A stretch of DNA of 64,000 nt, from the NCBI GenBank assembly GCA_018362895.1, contig JAHALR010000001.1:186001-250000 (forward strand), in the 5' to 3' direction. Below are positions 55,601 through 62,583 of this stretch, piece by piece. The position numbers and the translations under genes are program-made. Below the pieces are notes generated by a model. The model saw only the letters and a program-made list of their open reading frames with translations, ran no database searches and was not told where the DNA came from. How positions within the stretch are numbered: position 1 is the first letter of the stretch; each line of letters begins with the position of its first letter. The stretch comes from Clostridium sp. (lineage in GTDB: Bacteria; Cyanobacteriota; Vampirovibrionia; Gastranaerophilales; Gastranaerophilaceae).

Positions 55601-57144
55601 AACTGGCTAAAGATGCAGACATATATTACATGGGAGCCAATCTGGGCGATGAAGACAACATAAGAGAGCTTAACGCAAATATCACAGTTTCAGGAAATAA
55701 TTATTATCTGAAAAAAGGTGACTATGTAAGATATATGACCTCACAAAATGACAGGATATATCCGCTTACAATTATAACAACAAATGGTATCTTCAATATT
55801 ATAAATAAAAATATCTATATCAGAAATCTGAATGTTGAAACCAAAAACAGTGCAAACATAAAAATATTCAATGCAATATTTAAAAAATCAGTTTTAAAAA
55901 ATGGGATGTTCAACTGCAATTTAAATATTAAAGGACACATTATGAATCCTTACGTATCAGGCCACGTCACAATGAACAACCTTGATATGCCTTTGTATGA
56001 AACAAATATAAAAAATATAGAAATTAAATTCAAAGAAAAAAATATAACACTAAAACTTGATGGAGATGCTTACGACTCTGACTTTTCCTTAGATGCACTT
56101 GTTCGTAACAAATTTACTCCTCCATACATTGTTGAAAACTTGAAAGTCCATTCCAACCAGGTAAATTTGGACAGACTCATTGACTCACTGACCAGAATAC
56201 CAACACCGAATACAATAATCAAAATGAGTTCACATGGAACACCTTCAAAAAATCAGATAAATGTATCTGACATCCAAATCAAAAAAGGATCCATGTCAGC
56301 AAATAACATTATAATTCGAGGACTACCCGCCTCAAATTACAATGCTGATTTTACTCTTGGAAAAGATATGCTCTTAAAAATCAACAAACTTGGCTTTGAT
56401 ATTACAACAGGCAAAATAAATGGTACAGCAAGTTACAACTTTGCTGATGACAGAATCAAGGCAGAACTAAGTGCATACAATGTAGACTCAAACAAAGTCG
56501 CTTCTTCTCTATTCGATTTTAAAGATCAAATTTTTGGAAAAGCAAACGGCAGTATAATTATGACAACCAAAGGTGCTTCCGAAGATGAGCGAATAAAAAA
56601 TCTTTCGGGATATGTATATTTTGATGTTTCTGACGGCAAAATGCCAAAACTCGGTTCTGTTGAATACCTGTTAAAAGCAGGCAACTTTATAAAAAGCGGA
56701 ATAACTGGCGCAAGCCTGAGTAATTTTATAGATTTACTCGCACCCATAAAAACAGGCTATTTTGATTCGATAAAAGGTAAACTTGCATTAAAAAACGGTG
56801 TTGCTCAAGACATTGAAGTATATTCAAAAGGAGATAATCTCAACCTATATATAAACGGAGAATATGACATTCTTCAACAATATGCAAATATGAGAATTTA
56901 CGGCAGGTTAACAAAAAAAGCAACCAATATATTAGGTGCCGTCGGCAACCTTTCTTTCAATTCAATATTAAATGCGATACCCGGTTTTAAACTAGACAAA
57001 GATGACAAAATGAAAATTATAAAAGATCTGAATAAAATACCCGGTGTAGAGCTTAGTGATCAACAATATAGAGTATTCACAGCAAAAATTGACGGTAAAA
57101 TTAACGAAGAAAAATACGTTCGCTCATTCAGATGGATTGAATAA
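52672..57144 (+). CDS. Large AsmA/TamB-like envelope protein
   Basis: A 1490-residue protein with one N-terminal helix (about 9-31) and a very long periplasmic part rich in beta strands. Repeated elements of type ...INGTIKFDDLDW..., ...GDLEAYDVYIV... and ...DGEVTGSFHF... give the repeating beta-groove pattern of AsmA/TamB/YhdP proteins, which move phospholipid between membranes or support outer-membrane assembly. The C-terminal region (VYFDVSDGKMPKLGSVEYLL, then SGITGASLSNFIDL, YDILQQYANMRIYGRLTKKA) resembles the AsmA C-terminal domain. No SD is seen before the ATG. Confidence 0.8.
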   Translation: MSIKIQKFLIILAAAIIFIIVATEALWLFAVPKIVNNELKKDTIKNQLYEKTKLKLEYERIYIKTNLDISAVIYFKNVKLSDKNNITIMSLESLESKLHLPELIFKKINIKQLKANNFLLQLTRNKEGKLFLGEYKLPEQVSKTAQDFDFKINKISIKTNNLLLVIDDKAINKKINVNIKQFNINKYEKDKFIDLVLLSNISVNKKHAGAYLTFSSKLPLNKGLDDKKFKLSGHIKNIDLNDYSDYITYFSKNNIIKANGIINAEFSSNKDIISNVSMENFALNMKNELDSIKSDSTITLNSRIFPDSRNLNIKSLTLKAKNWQTDIKGTIKQYKTKKPELNLKVHIPDSDIHSMYWLVPSIKEDPRDVMQKFKKYGAWGKAKGNLEIKGDLKNPEVYGDLEAYDVYIVKDNPLVPHCKIFAKFLKNKVKITTRVFAGYGEYVDVDGIAEMKINGAGDFHVSSSKNVDLSTAEYMLVPVHEVVGFDIGPVPYMDITGKGNIDIHTIGTVLDGEVTGSFHFKNTNASLQGLNTKIEKANGSLDFDKKNMHFYTKSAFIKGQPVQIDGIANLSGNIDFDVTSPSINMEELLNILKTSSMLTDKKVVVEPIDKMSGPADVKIKIKGVVKDFKEILKNQTLNFSGLIHLKNNTGKLVISPIYAKNINGTIKFDDLDWNADITGMIGTSKFIANGGAYDNRMSIKISADSLKTDELLELLNKSENKKLLSLPKTNSLITFNGEYKSTANDFDLKNLKAIGKFKPISSNNFPFSIQSGSFKLEKGNAELLNFNAKLYNSNLFVSGKCEHLFSNNPVYTYKFNASNFDLSGFNSLKNVHFLPAYIKKILNAYENYGGSANVSVECKKNKTRGYISLKDVRFNHTYFKTPVVIDSGNIQLLDERIILKSLIAQVDNTPVFINASVWDLDKTMRFSGYFTTKLTDYFANKYINTRLTYPVKPRGDITVTTDINGTLENFTIKPKIKLAKDADIYYMGANLGDEDNIRELNANITVSGNNYYLKKGDYVRYMTSQNDRIYPLTIITTNGIFNIINKNIYIRNLNVETKNSANIKIFNAIFKKSVLKNGMFNCNLNIKGHIMNPYVSGHVTMNNLDMPLYETNIKNIEIKFKEKNITLKLDGDAYDSDFSLDALVRNKFTPPYIVENLKVHSNQVNLDRLIDSLTRIPTPNTIIKMSSHGTPSKNQINVSDIQIKKGSMSANNIIIRGLPASNYNADFTLGKDMLLKINKLGFDITTGKINGTASYNFADDRIKAELSAYNVDSNKVASSLFDFKDQIFGKANGSIIMTTKGASEDERIKNLSGYVYFDVSDGKMPKLGSVEYLLKAGNFIKSGITGASLSNFIDLLAPIKTGYFDSIKGKLALKNGVAQDIEVYSKGDNLNLYINGEYDILQQYANMRIYGRLTKKATNILGAVGNLSFNSILNAIPGFKLDKDDKMKIIKDLNKIPGVELSDQQYRVFTAKIDGKINEEKYVRSFRWIE

Positions 57145-57165
57145 TAAAAAACTTTACAAAACATA

Positions 57166-57193
57166 TTACATTTGTAGAAAAATAAGTTATAAT
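57166..57193 (+). promoter_or_regulatory. Promoter for the small membrane-protein gene
   Basis: TTACAT (57166-57171) and a perfect TATAAT (57188-57193), 16 bases apart, about 35 bases upstream of the TTG start at 57228. Confidence 0.6.
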
Positions 57194-57227
57194 ATTAAAT
57201 ATAGGTTACACTAAGGAGCATGGGATT

Positions 57228-57482
57228 TTGTTCGTAAATGCTGTTGGCACAAAAAGCTTTAATAGCAATAGATTCATCTCTTTTTCTTCCGAGAAAGAAG
57301 AGAGTATAGCTTCTGCAACAAAACCACAAAATGATACATTCATAAAACAGAAAACAAAAGAAGAAAAACATAGACAAAATGCATCAAATCTTATTATTAG
57401 AGCAGTTGGAACTGGGCTTACAGTAACAATGCTGTGGGTTTTGACAAAATACATTATATACAAAACCAAAAGAACTTTATAA
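57228..57482 (+). CDS. Unrecognised 84-residue membrane protein with N-terminal motif
   Basis: Starts at TTG with AAGGAG nine bases upstream and its own promoter. N-terminus NSNRFISFSSEKEES, again the short aromatic motif, then a polar Lys-rich segment (to about residue 52) and one hydrophobic helix (about 54-76, IIRAVGTGLTVTMLWVLTKYI) with a basic end (YKTKRTL). Function unknown; same general design as the proteins at 49638-50735. Its end is 13 bases from the convergent phosphoesterase gene. Confidence 0.6.
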   Translation: MFVNAVGTKSFNSNRFISFSSEKEESIASATKPQNDTFIKQKTKEEKHRQNASNLIIRAVGTGLTVTMLWVLTKYIIYKTKRTL

Positions 57483-57495
57483 GTTTAGTCAAACA

Positions 57496-58344
57496 CTAAA
57501 TTGCAGGTTTCTGGGTTCCATCTAATTTAAAGTTTTTTGCTTTTTCAAACAGAGTTTTATCATATTCTACCTTAATCTCATCATAGTAATAAGGTGATAG
57601 GTATAAAGCAGGTGCAGAAATATGATAAATACCTCTTTCATCCTTGAAAATTCCTTCTTTATGGTAGTGTCCGGAAACGATCATAAGAATATTTTCATGA
57701 CGGTTTATTACTGCCTTATATTCCATTTTATCCAAAATTTCATGAGAAGGATTAAAAAAAGGTTCTATGTAAGGAAAATGCTGAAAAATAATTACCTTTT
57801 TATTTTTATTTTTTGTTAAAACCTCATCCAACCACTGTAAAGTTTTTGGAGTAAAAACGCCATGAGACGTCGGCATTCCTGACGAAGAACCATCAAGAAC
57901 AATAGCTAGAAGATCTTTGCTCGGTGAAAAACAATAAGAAGCCTGTGCTTTTCTCTGATTTTTATTATATTCAGAAACAATCTCCAAATATTTCTGTTTT
58001 GTTAAACCTGAAATTTTATGAGCATCATGGTTGCCTAGTACAATATAATAAGGCGTTCCTTTAATTCCTGAAACAATTCGAAAAAACTGTCTGAGACTTC
58101 TTTCATTCGATTTATCTATATTATCACCAAGAAATACAACAAAATCATATTTGTTTTCGTTTATTCTATCAACCGCTCCTTTAAGAGCTTTGCCTGAAAC
58201 AGTCAAATCCCGAAAGGTATCATTTTCCTTATTAATTGTATAATGTGTATCTGAAATTACAGCAAAATTAAGCGTTTTAGCTTCTGCCGCTATAATTGAA
58301 AAAACAAAGAATAATAATAAAAATATAATTTTAAAAATTTTCAT
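57496..58344 (-). CDS. Secreted calcineurin-like metallophosphoesterase
   Basis: About 282 residues from ATG 58344; an upstream ATG (58362) adds MYYYNF and neither has a clear SD. A signal peptide (KIFKIIFLLLFFVFSIIAAEA) is followed by the metal-binding motifs FAVISDTH, FLGDNID, VLGNHDAH, FQHFP and SGHYHKEG, in normal order. The two-metal site cleaves phosphate esters in the periplasm or on the surface; the substrate cannot be named. Confidence 0.87.
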   Translation of the reverse strand: MKIFKIIFLLLFFVFSIIAAEAKTLNFAVISDTHYTINKENDTFRDLTVSGKALKGAVDRINENKYDFVVFLGDNIDKSNERSLRQFFRIVSGIKGTPYYIVLGNHDAHKISGLTKQKYLEIVSEYNKNQRKAQASYCFSPSKDLLAIVLDGSSSGMPTSHGVFTPKTLQWLDEVLTKNKNKKVIIFQHFPYIEPFFNPSHEILDKMEYKAVINRHENILMIVSGHYHKEGIFKDERGIYHISAPALYLSPYYYDEIKVEYDKTLFEKAKNFKLDGTQKPAI

Positions 58345-58365
58345 AAAATTATAATAATACAAAAA

Positions 58366-59148
58366 TTATTTTTGGTCAGATTGAACATCGTTATTATGAT
58401 GTGCTTTTTTAGTTCCCGCTTCATAACCGCATATCAGGAATATAGCCGGCAATGCTTTAGATATAAATTTTTGAATCGGTGTTTTAGGAAGTTCATCAAC
58501 AGCCAGAGCCTTTGCATCCTTCTTCTTTGAAGTAGCAAGAGCAATAACTGTTAAAACATCATCCACATGAATACCAAAATCTTTTACTCCGACTTTTCTG
58601 TCATCATTTTCTTTAAATATCTTTTTGTTAACTTTAGAAGCAACCCAATTGCCGCCAGTAACTCCGACAGCAACACCTACAACCCCTGCCAAAGCATTCA
58701 AAGTCCATTTAGTATATTTAGAAAAATCATGTTTTTTAATCAGAGAAGTAGCTATTCCAACTATCGTAATAGGAGTAACTATATTTCCCAGAAACTGGTG
58801 CATTGCTTCTTTCAACTTAGGTTTTTTATTTTCTTTTTTATCAGTCAATAAACCGCCTGTCAAACCGCCTATTACAGAGGAAGTAGCTAATCCGATAGCT
58901 TCGAGAGTACCAAATTCAAGGTTAAACATATCTTTTACTTTAAAAGCTGATTTTCCCTGTCCTTTAGCAAGAGCAAACAAATAAAGCAGTGTTGTAAAAG
59001 CACTTCCCGCTAACGCAGCACGCTTTACCTGACCGTCTTTATCTTTTTTAACAAGTCCTTTTAAAGGATTTTCTTTATATTTTATAACCCCGGCATTTTT
59101 AACATCATGGGATTGTGTATAGTGTACAGGCAATATAATCTGTGTCAT
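58366..59148 (-). CDS. Unrecognised multi-pass membrane protein
   Basis: A 260-residue protein with about six hydrophobic segments, including AALAGSAFTTLLYLFALA, GLATSSVIGGLTGGLL, ITIVGIATSLI and AGVVGVAVGVTGG, separated by Lys-rich loops. Before the first helix, VIKYKENPLKGLVKK resembles the Y-x-NP box of the small proteins at 49638-50735. The C-terminus is hydrophilic and His/Asn-rich. No family recognised; probably lineage-specific. It lies upstream of the phosphoesterase gene with a gap of 21 bases to its chosen start and could share its transcript. Confidence 0.62.
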   Translation of the reverse strand: MTQIILPVHYTQSHDVKNAGVIKYKENPLKGLVKKDKDGQVKRAALAGSAFTTLLYLFALAKGQGKSAFKVKDMFNLEFGTLEAIGLATSSVIGGLTGGLLTDKKENKKPKLKEAMHQFLGNIVTPITIVGIATSLIKKHDFSKYTKWTLNALAGVVGVAVGVTGGNWVASKVNKKIFKENDDRKVGVKDFGIHVDDVLTVIALATSKKKDAKALAVDELPKTPIQKFISKALPAIFLICGYEAGTKKAHHNNDVQSDQK

Positions 59149-59297
59149 AACAGTCTCAATTTCTTTTTCAATTACATAATGGCTCTAAAAAAAATTTTTT
59201 GTCATTTCATGTATTTTTTGTTAAATAAATTAACAAGAAATTTCTAAATTATTATAGTACAAAAAACTTATATCACCATAACAAAAAGGTTAAACTT

Positions 59298-59543
59298 ATG
59301 AGATTAGATAAATTTTTAAAAGTATCAAGATTAATAAAAAGAAGAACAGTTGCAAATGACGTTTCCGATCAAGGAAGAGTTTTTGTTAATAACAATCCAG
59401 CAAAACCTTCCAAACAACTTAAAGAAGGCGATATAATAAGAATAGAGCACTTTAATAAATCTGTCAGTGTCAAAATACTAAAAATACCCACAGGAAATAT
59501 ATCCGTTCAAGAGGCATCTACTTTATATGAAGAAATAAAATAA
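59298..59543 (+). CDS. rqcP: S4-domain RNA-binding protein, RqcP (YabO)-like
   Basis: An 81-residue protein that is nearly all S4 domain: MRLDKFLKVSRLIKRRTVAN, DQGRVFVNN, KPSKQLKEGDIIRI. The N-terminal MRLDKFLKVSRLIKRRT is the hallmark of RqcP, which helps RqcH add Ala tails to stalled nascent chains; Hsp15-like proteins are an alternative. AAAGG precedes the ATG. Confidence 0.88.
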   Translation: MRLDKFLKVSRLIKRRTVANDVSDQGRVFVNNNPAKPSKQLKEGDIIRIEHFNKSVSVKILKIPTGNISVQEASTLYEEIK

Positions 59544-59600
59544 TATTGCTTTTTTCTCAGTCAATCTCTAAAATAAATTTATATACAAGAGGAGATTGAC

Positions 59601-60290
59601 ATGAACAAATATATTACGCTTGGTTTACTTTTTGCCGGCCTGGCTTTGAGTTTTAACATCACAGCTGAAGCAGCATCCGGAAGAACAATGAAAGCTGATA
59701 TTCAAGCAATAAGCATTCCGGCAGGAACAACTATGTGTCTTGAATTCATTGACCCGGTATCAACCAAAATAGGAAGTGTTGGGGATGAATTTTCAGCAAT
59801 GCTGAAAGAAGACAAAATTGTGAACGGAAAAATCGCACTTCCAGCCGGTTCCATTATCAGAGGGACAATCAGCAAAATCACACCCTCAAAAAGACTTTCA
59901 AGAAGTGCTGTATTATATTTGAACTTTGACCATGTTGTTACACCAACAGGCAGACAAATTCCTATCAATGCCGGCCTTTATAACTATGCCGAAATTACTC
60001 TGGACGGTGGCATTTATCAAAATGGAAACTACGGTTATGCCTTACAGAGAAACTGGAAAAATACAAAAGAAATTTTTAACAATACAATTAAATGGGGTAA
60101 AGGAACAGGCGATAATATGCAATATCTTTGTGTACCAATAGGTGCAATAGGTGGTGTGATAGGTGGCGGAGCCTATTATATAGGAATGGATGTAGCTGAT
60201 TTATTTAGAAAAGGCAATGATGTTACATTACCTCAAGGTAAAAATATCAATGTAATGTTGACACAGCCAATAGATATACCTTTGCACTAA
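59601..60290 (+). CDS. Secreted beta-rich protein of unknown function
   Basis: A 229-residue protein with a signal peptide (first 24 residues, ending TAEAA). The mature part begins with ISIPAGTTMCLEFIDPVST, then FSAMLKED, GKIALPAGSIIRGTISKI and a later TPTGRQIPINAGLY, a pattern of PAG and GR turns seen in small secreted beta-barrel domains, some related to VirB10-type folds. A Gly-rich hydrophobic stretch (IGAIGGVIGGGAYYIG) lies near the C-terminus. GAGGAG before the ATG. Confidence 0.65.
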   Translation: MNKYITLGLLFAGLALSFNITAEAASGRTMKADIQAISIPAGTTMCLEFIDPVSTKIGSVGDEFSAMLKEDKIVNGKIALPAGSIIRGTISKITPSKRLSRSAVLYLNFDHVVTPTGRQIPINAGLYNYAEITLDGGIYQNGNYGYALQRNWKNTKEIFNNTIKWGKGTGDNMQYLCVPIGAIGGVIGGGAYYIGMDVADLFRKGNDVTLPQGKNINVMLTQPIDIPLH

Positions 60291-60304
60291 GTTTTGGATA
60301 AGAA

Positions 60305-60826
60305 ATGTTTGCACATCTAAAATTAATTAAATTACTGTTTGATACAAAAAATGAAACAGAAGCAGGAAATTTTTTAATAAAAAAGAACAAGGCTCTTTCA
60401 ATAGCAGAATCCTGCACAGGCGGATTATTAAGTTCTTTGATGACAGATGTTTCTGGTAGTTCTTCATATATAAAAGCAAACTTTATTACTTATGCAAATG
60501 AAGCAAAAATTAAATATCTGGGTGTAAAAAAACAAACACTTGATAATTATGGAGCAGTAAGCAGTCAAACAGCCGGTGAAATGGTTGATGGTCTTTTAAA
60601 TAATACTGAAACAGACTATGCTTTAGCAACAACAGGAATAGCAGGACCAACAGGCGGAACAAAAGAAAAACCAGTAGGGCTTGTCTACATAGGAGTGGGT
60701 AAAAAAGGTTCTGTCAAAATTTCAAAATATAATGTAAATCCTTGTTATCCCAGACTTTTAATAAAATACCTATTTGCAAAACAGGCCGCATTTCTGTTGA
60801 AAGAGTTTTTGAAGGAGAATGAATAA
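60305..60826 (+). CDS. Nicotinamide-nucleotide amidohydrolase (PncC / CinA C-domain)
   Basis: A 173-residue NMN deamidase-type protein in the pyridine-nucleotide salvage pathway. Motifs: LSIAESCTGGLLSSLMTDVS then GSSSYIKANFITYANEAK, SSQTAGEMVDG, and ATTGIAGPTGGTKEKPVG, with the catalytic Ser in ESCTGG. It is the stand-alone C-terminal form without the N-terminal CinA domain. It overlaps the next start by one base (TAATG). Confidence 0.92.
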   Translation: MFAHLKLIKLLFDTKNETEAGNFLIKKNKALSIAESCTGGLLSSLMTDVSGSSSYIKANFITYANEAKIKYLGVKKQTLDNYGAVSSQTAGEMVDGLLNNTETDYALATTGIAGPTGGTKEKPVGLVYIGVGKKGSVKISKYNVNPCYPRLLIKYLFAKQAAFLLKEFLKENE

Positions 60827-61821
60827 TGACAGTTGTTACACTAATACCGGGAGATGGAATAGGTCCTGAAATTTCAGCTTCAGTAATGAAAATCATAGAA
60901 AAAGCAGGAGCAAAAATAAAATGGGATATTCAAAACGCCGGAGCAGATGTAGCTGAAAAAGAAGGTTCTCCTCTTCCTCAGAGAGTTATTGACTCAATAA
61001 GAAAAAATAAAATTGCTTTGAAAGCACCTGTTACAACTCCAATAGGCAAAGGATTCAGAAGTGTAAATGTTGCCCTTAGAAAAGAACTCGACTTATATGC
61101 AAACCTCAGACCCTGCAAAAATATTAAAGGAATAAAAACACCGTTTGACAATGTTGACATTGTAGTTGTCAGAGAAAATACAGAAGATTTATACGCAGGT
61201 ATAGAAAGAAAAGTAGATGAAGATACAGCAGAATCAATAAAAATTATTACAAGAAAAGCCTCAAAAAGAATTGCAAAATACGCCTTTGAATATGCAATTA
61301 AAAATAAAAGACACACTGTCTGGGCTGTAACAAAAGCAAACATCTGTAAATTTTCTGACGGACTTTTTTTGGAATGTACACGAGACGAATCAAAAAAATA
61401 TCCTGATATAGAATACAAAGAAATTCTTGTTGATAATCTTTGTATGCAACTTGTACAAAATCCTCAAAAATTTGATGTGCTTGTATTACCAAACCTCTAT
61501 GGAGACATAGTTTCAGACTTAACAGCAGGTCTCATAGGCGGACTCGGAGTAGCGCAAGGAGCAAATATCGGAAAAGATTGTGCTGTTTTTGAACCGGTAC
61601 ATGGTTCTGCTCCTGACATAAAAGGACAAAACAAAGCTAACCCCACTGCATTATTAATTTGTGCAATTAACATGCTTAAGCACATAGGAGAAAATGAGCC
61701 GGCTGACAAAATAGAAAAAGCTCTTTACAAAGTAATAGAAGAAGGCAATACACTTACGGCTGATTTAGGCGGAACATCAACAACAACTGAATATACTCAG
61801 GCAATAATTAATAATTTATAA
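60826..61821 (+). CDS. Isocitrate/isopropylmalate dehydrogenase family, probable NAD-isocitrate dehydrogenase
   Basis: A 331-residue beta-decarboxylating dehydrogenase. Motifs: IPGDGIGPEISAS, LKAPVTTPIGKGFRSVNVAL then RKELDLYANLRPC, VVVRENTEDLYAGIE, the metal site NLYGDIVSDLTAGLIGG, and FEPVHGSAPDIKGQNKANP. The S-V-N-x-x-L-R-K substrate region fits isocitrate rather than isopropylmalate; homoisocitrate is possible. It starts inside the pncC stop codon, so the two are coupled. Confidence 0.88.
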   Translation: MTVVTLIPGDGIGPEISASVMKIIEKAGAKIKWDIQNAGADVAEKEGSPLPQRVIDSIRKNKIALKAPVTTPIGKGFRSVNVALRKELDLYANLRPCKNIKGIKTPFDNVDIVVVRENTEDLYAGIERKVDEDTAESIKIITRKASKRIAKYAFEYAIKNKRHTVWAVTKANICKFSDGLFLECTRDESKKYPDIEYKEILVDNLCMQLVQNPQKFDVLVLPNLYGDIVSDLTAGLIGGLGVAQGANIGKDCAVFEPVHGSAPDIKGQNKANPTALLICAINMLKHIGENEPADKIEKALYKVIEEGNTLTADLGGTSTTTEYTQAIINNL

Positions 61822-61823
61822 CA

Positions 61824-61915
61824 ACAAAAAAAAAACCGACTTACGCCGGTTAAACTTTACCACATATTAGAGAGAGGAATTAGAGAGAGAGAATCTTTTA
61901 AAACTTTTTTATTTC
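61824..61915 (-). ncRNA. Possible C/U-rich small RNA with T10 terminator
   Basis: On the minus strand a short hairpin (AACCG / CGGTT core, 61834-61852) is followed by ten T. Upstream lies a run of CTCTCTCTCT and CCTCTCTCT blocks, and a perfect TATAAT on the minus strand at 61920-61925. The resulting RNA would be about 90 bases and its CU blocks could pair with GA-rich ribosome sites. There is no clear -35. On the plus strand the same DNA is the trailer of the dehydrogenase gene. Confidence 0.35.
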
Positions 61916-62057
61916 CTCTATTATATATGTTCCCTTTTGTAAAAATTTTATAACTTTATTATTCTTTTTTTTAATATTTCGTTACAAATGATAACTAAAA
62001 TAACAAACTTTTCTTTTAGCAGGTTTATACCAAACACACTAGTTCAAGGAGAGAATA

Positions 62058-62513
62058 ATGAATCAAGTATTATCATTTAAAGCAAGAATTTCAGGTTTAA
62101 ACAATCCAAATTTAGAAACAGAATTTGAAAAAAAGACATTTCAAGACACAAAACATTCTGTCAAAATATTACAGGATAAAGACACCTATGCAGATGTATT
62201 TGTAATGTACAAAAATGGAAAACCCAGTGCAAAACATCTTAACTTAACAATCAGCAAAAAAAATGGTGAATACACGCTAGAAAGTCTCTTAAAGCTTTTC
62301 AAAATCCTAAAAATAAAAGAAGCAGAAAACTTCATATTAAAAAGCAAAAATGCTAAAAAAGAAAAAGATTTTATTGAAGAAATGAAAGAATTAGACAAAG
62401 AAGATGAAAAAAATGCAAAAATAATCTCTCTTATCGAAAATTCAGGAAAATTCGGTGACAACGAAGAAAATATTAGTGAAACATTAACTGATATAAAAAA
62501 AATCAAAGGCTAA
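62058..62513 (+). CDS. Unrecognised Lys-rich protein with N-terminal motif
   Basis: A 151-residue protein with no family match. The N-terminus MNQVLSFKARISGL has the same short LSFKA-type motif as other unknowns here. Residues 20-75 are beta-like (TYADVFVMYKNGKPSAKHL, NLTISKKNGEYTLESLL), and 75-140 are a charged helix rich in Lys and Glu. There is no membrane helix. AAGGAG precedes the ATG. A bidirectional terminator follows. Confidence 0.6.
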   Translation: MNQVLSFKARISGLNNPNLETEFEKKTFQDTKHSVKILQDKDTYADVFVMYKNGKPSAKHLNLTISKKNGEYTLESLLKLFKILKIKEAENFILKSKNAKKEKDFIEEMKELDKEDEKNAKIISLIENSGKFGDNEENISETLTDIKKIKG

Positions 62514-62530
62514 TAGCCTAATTTTATAAA

Positions 62531-62566
62531 AAACTCCGCTTAACCAAAGAGTTAAGCGGAGTTTCC
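62531..62566. terminator. Bidirectional terminator between 62513 and the pyrophosphatase gene
   Basis: Perfect 13-base stem AACTCCGCTTAAC / GTTAAGCGGAGTT with a 6-base loop. On the minus strand it is followed by TTTTTTA; on the plus strand by a weaker T-rich stretch. Confidence 0.85.
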
Positions 62567-62583
62567 TTTATTTATTCCTTTAA

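Noticed and set aside
61866..61893. Tandem repeat TTAGAGAGAG as a CRISPR-like or mobile repeat
   Set aside because: Only two short copies of a simple GA-type sequence without spacers; explained better as part of a transcript region.
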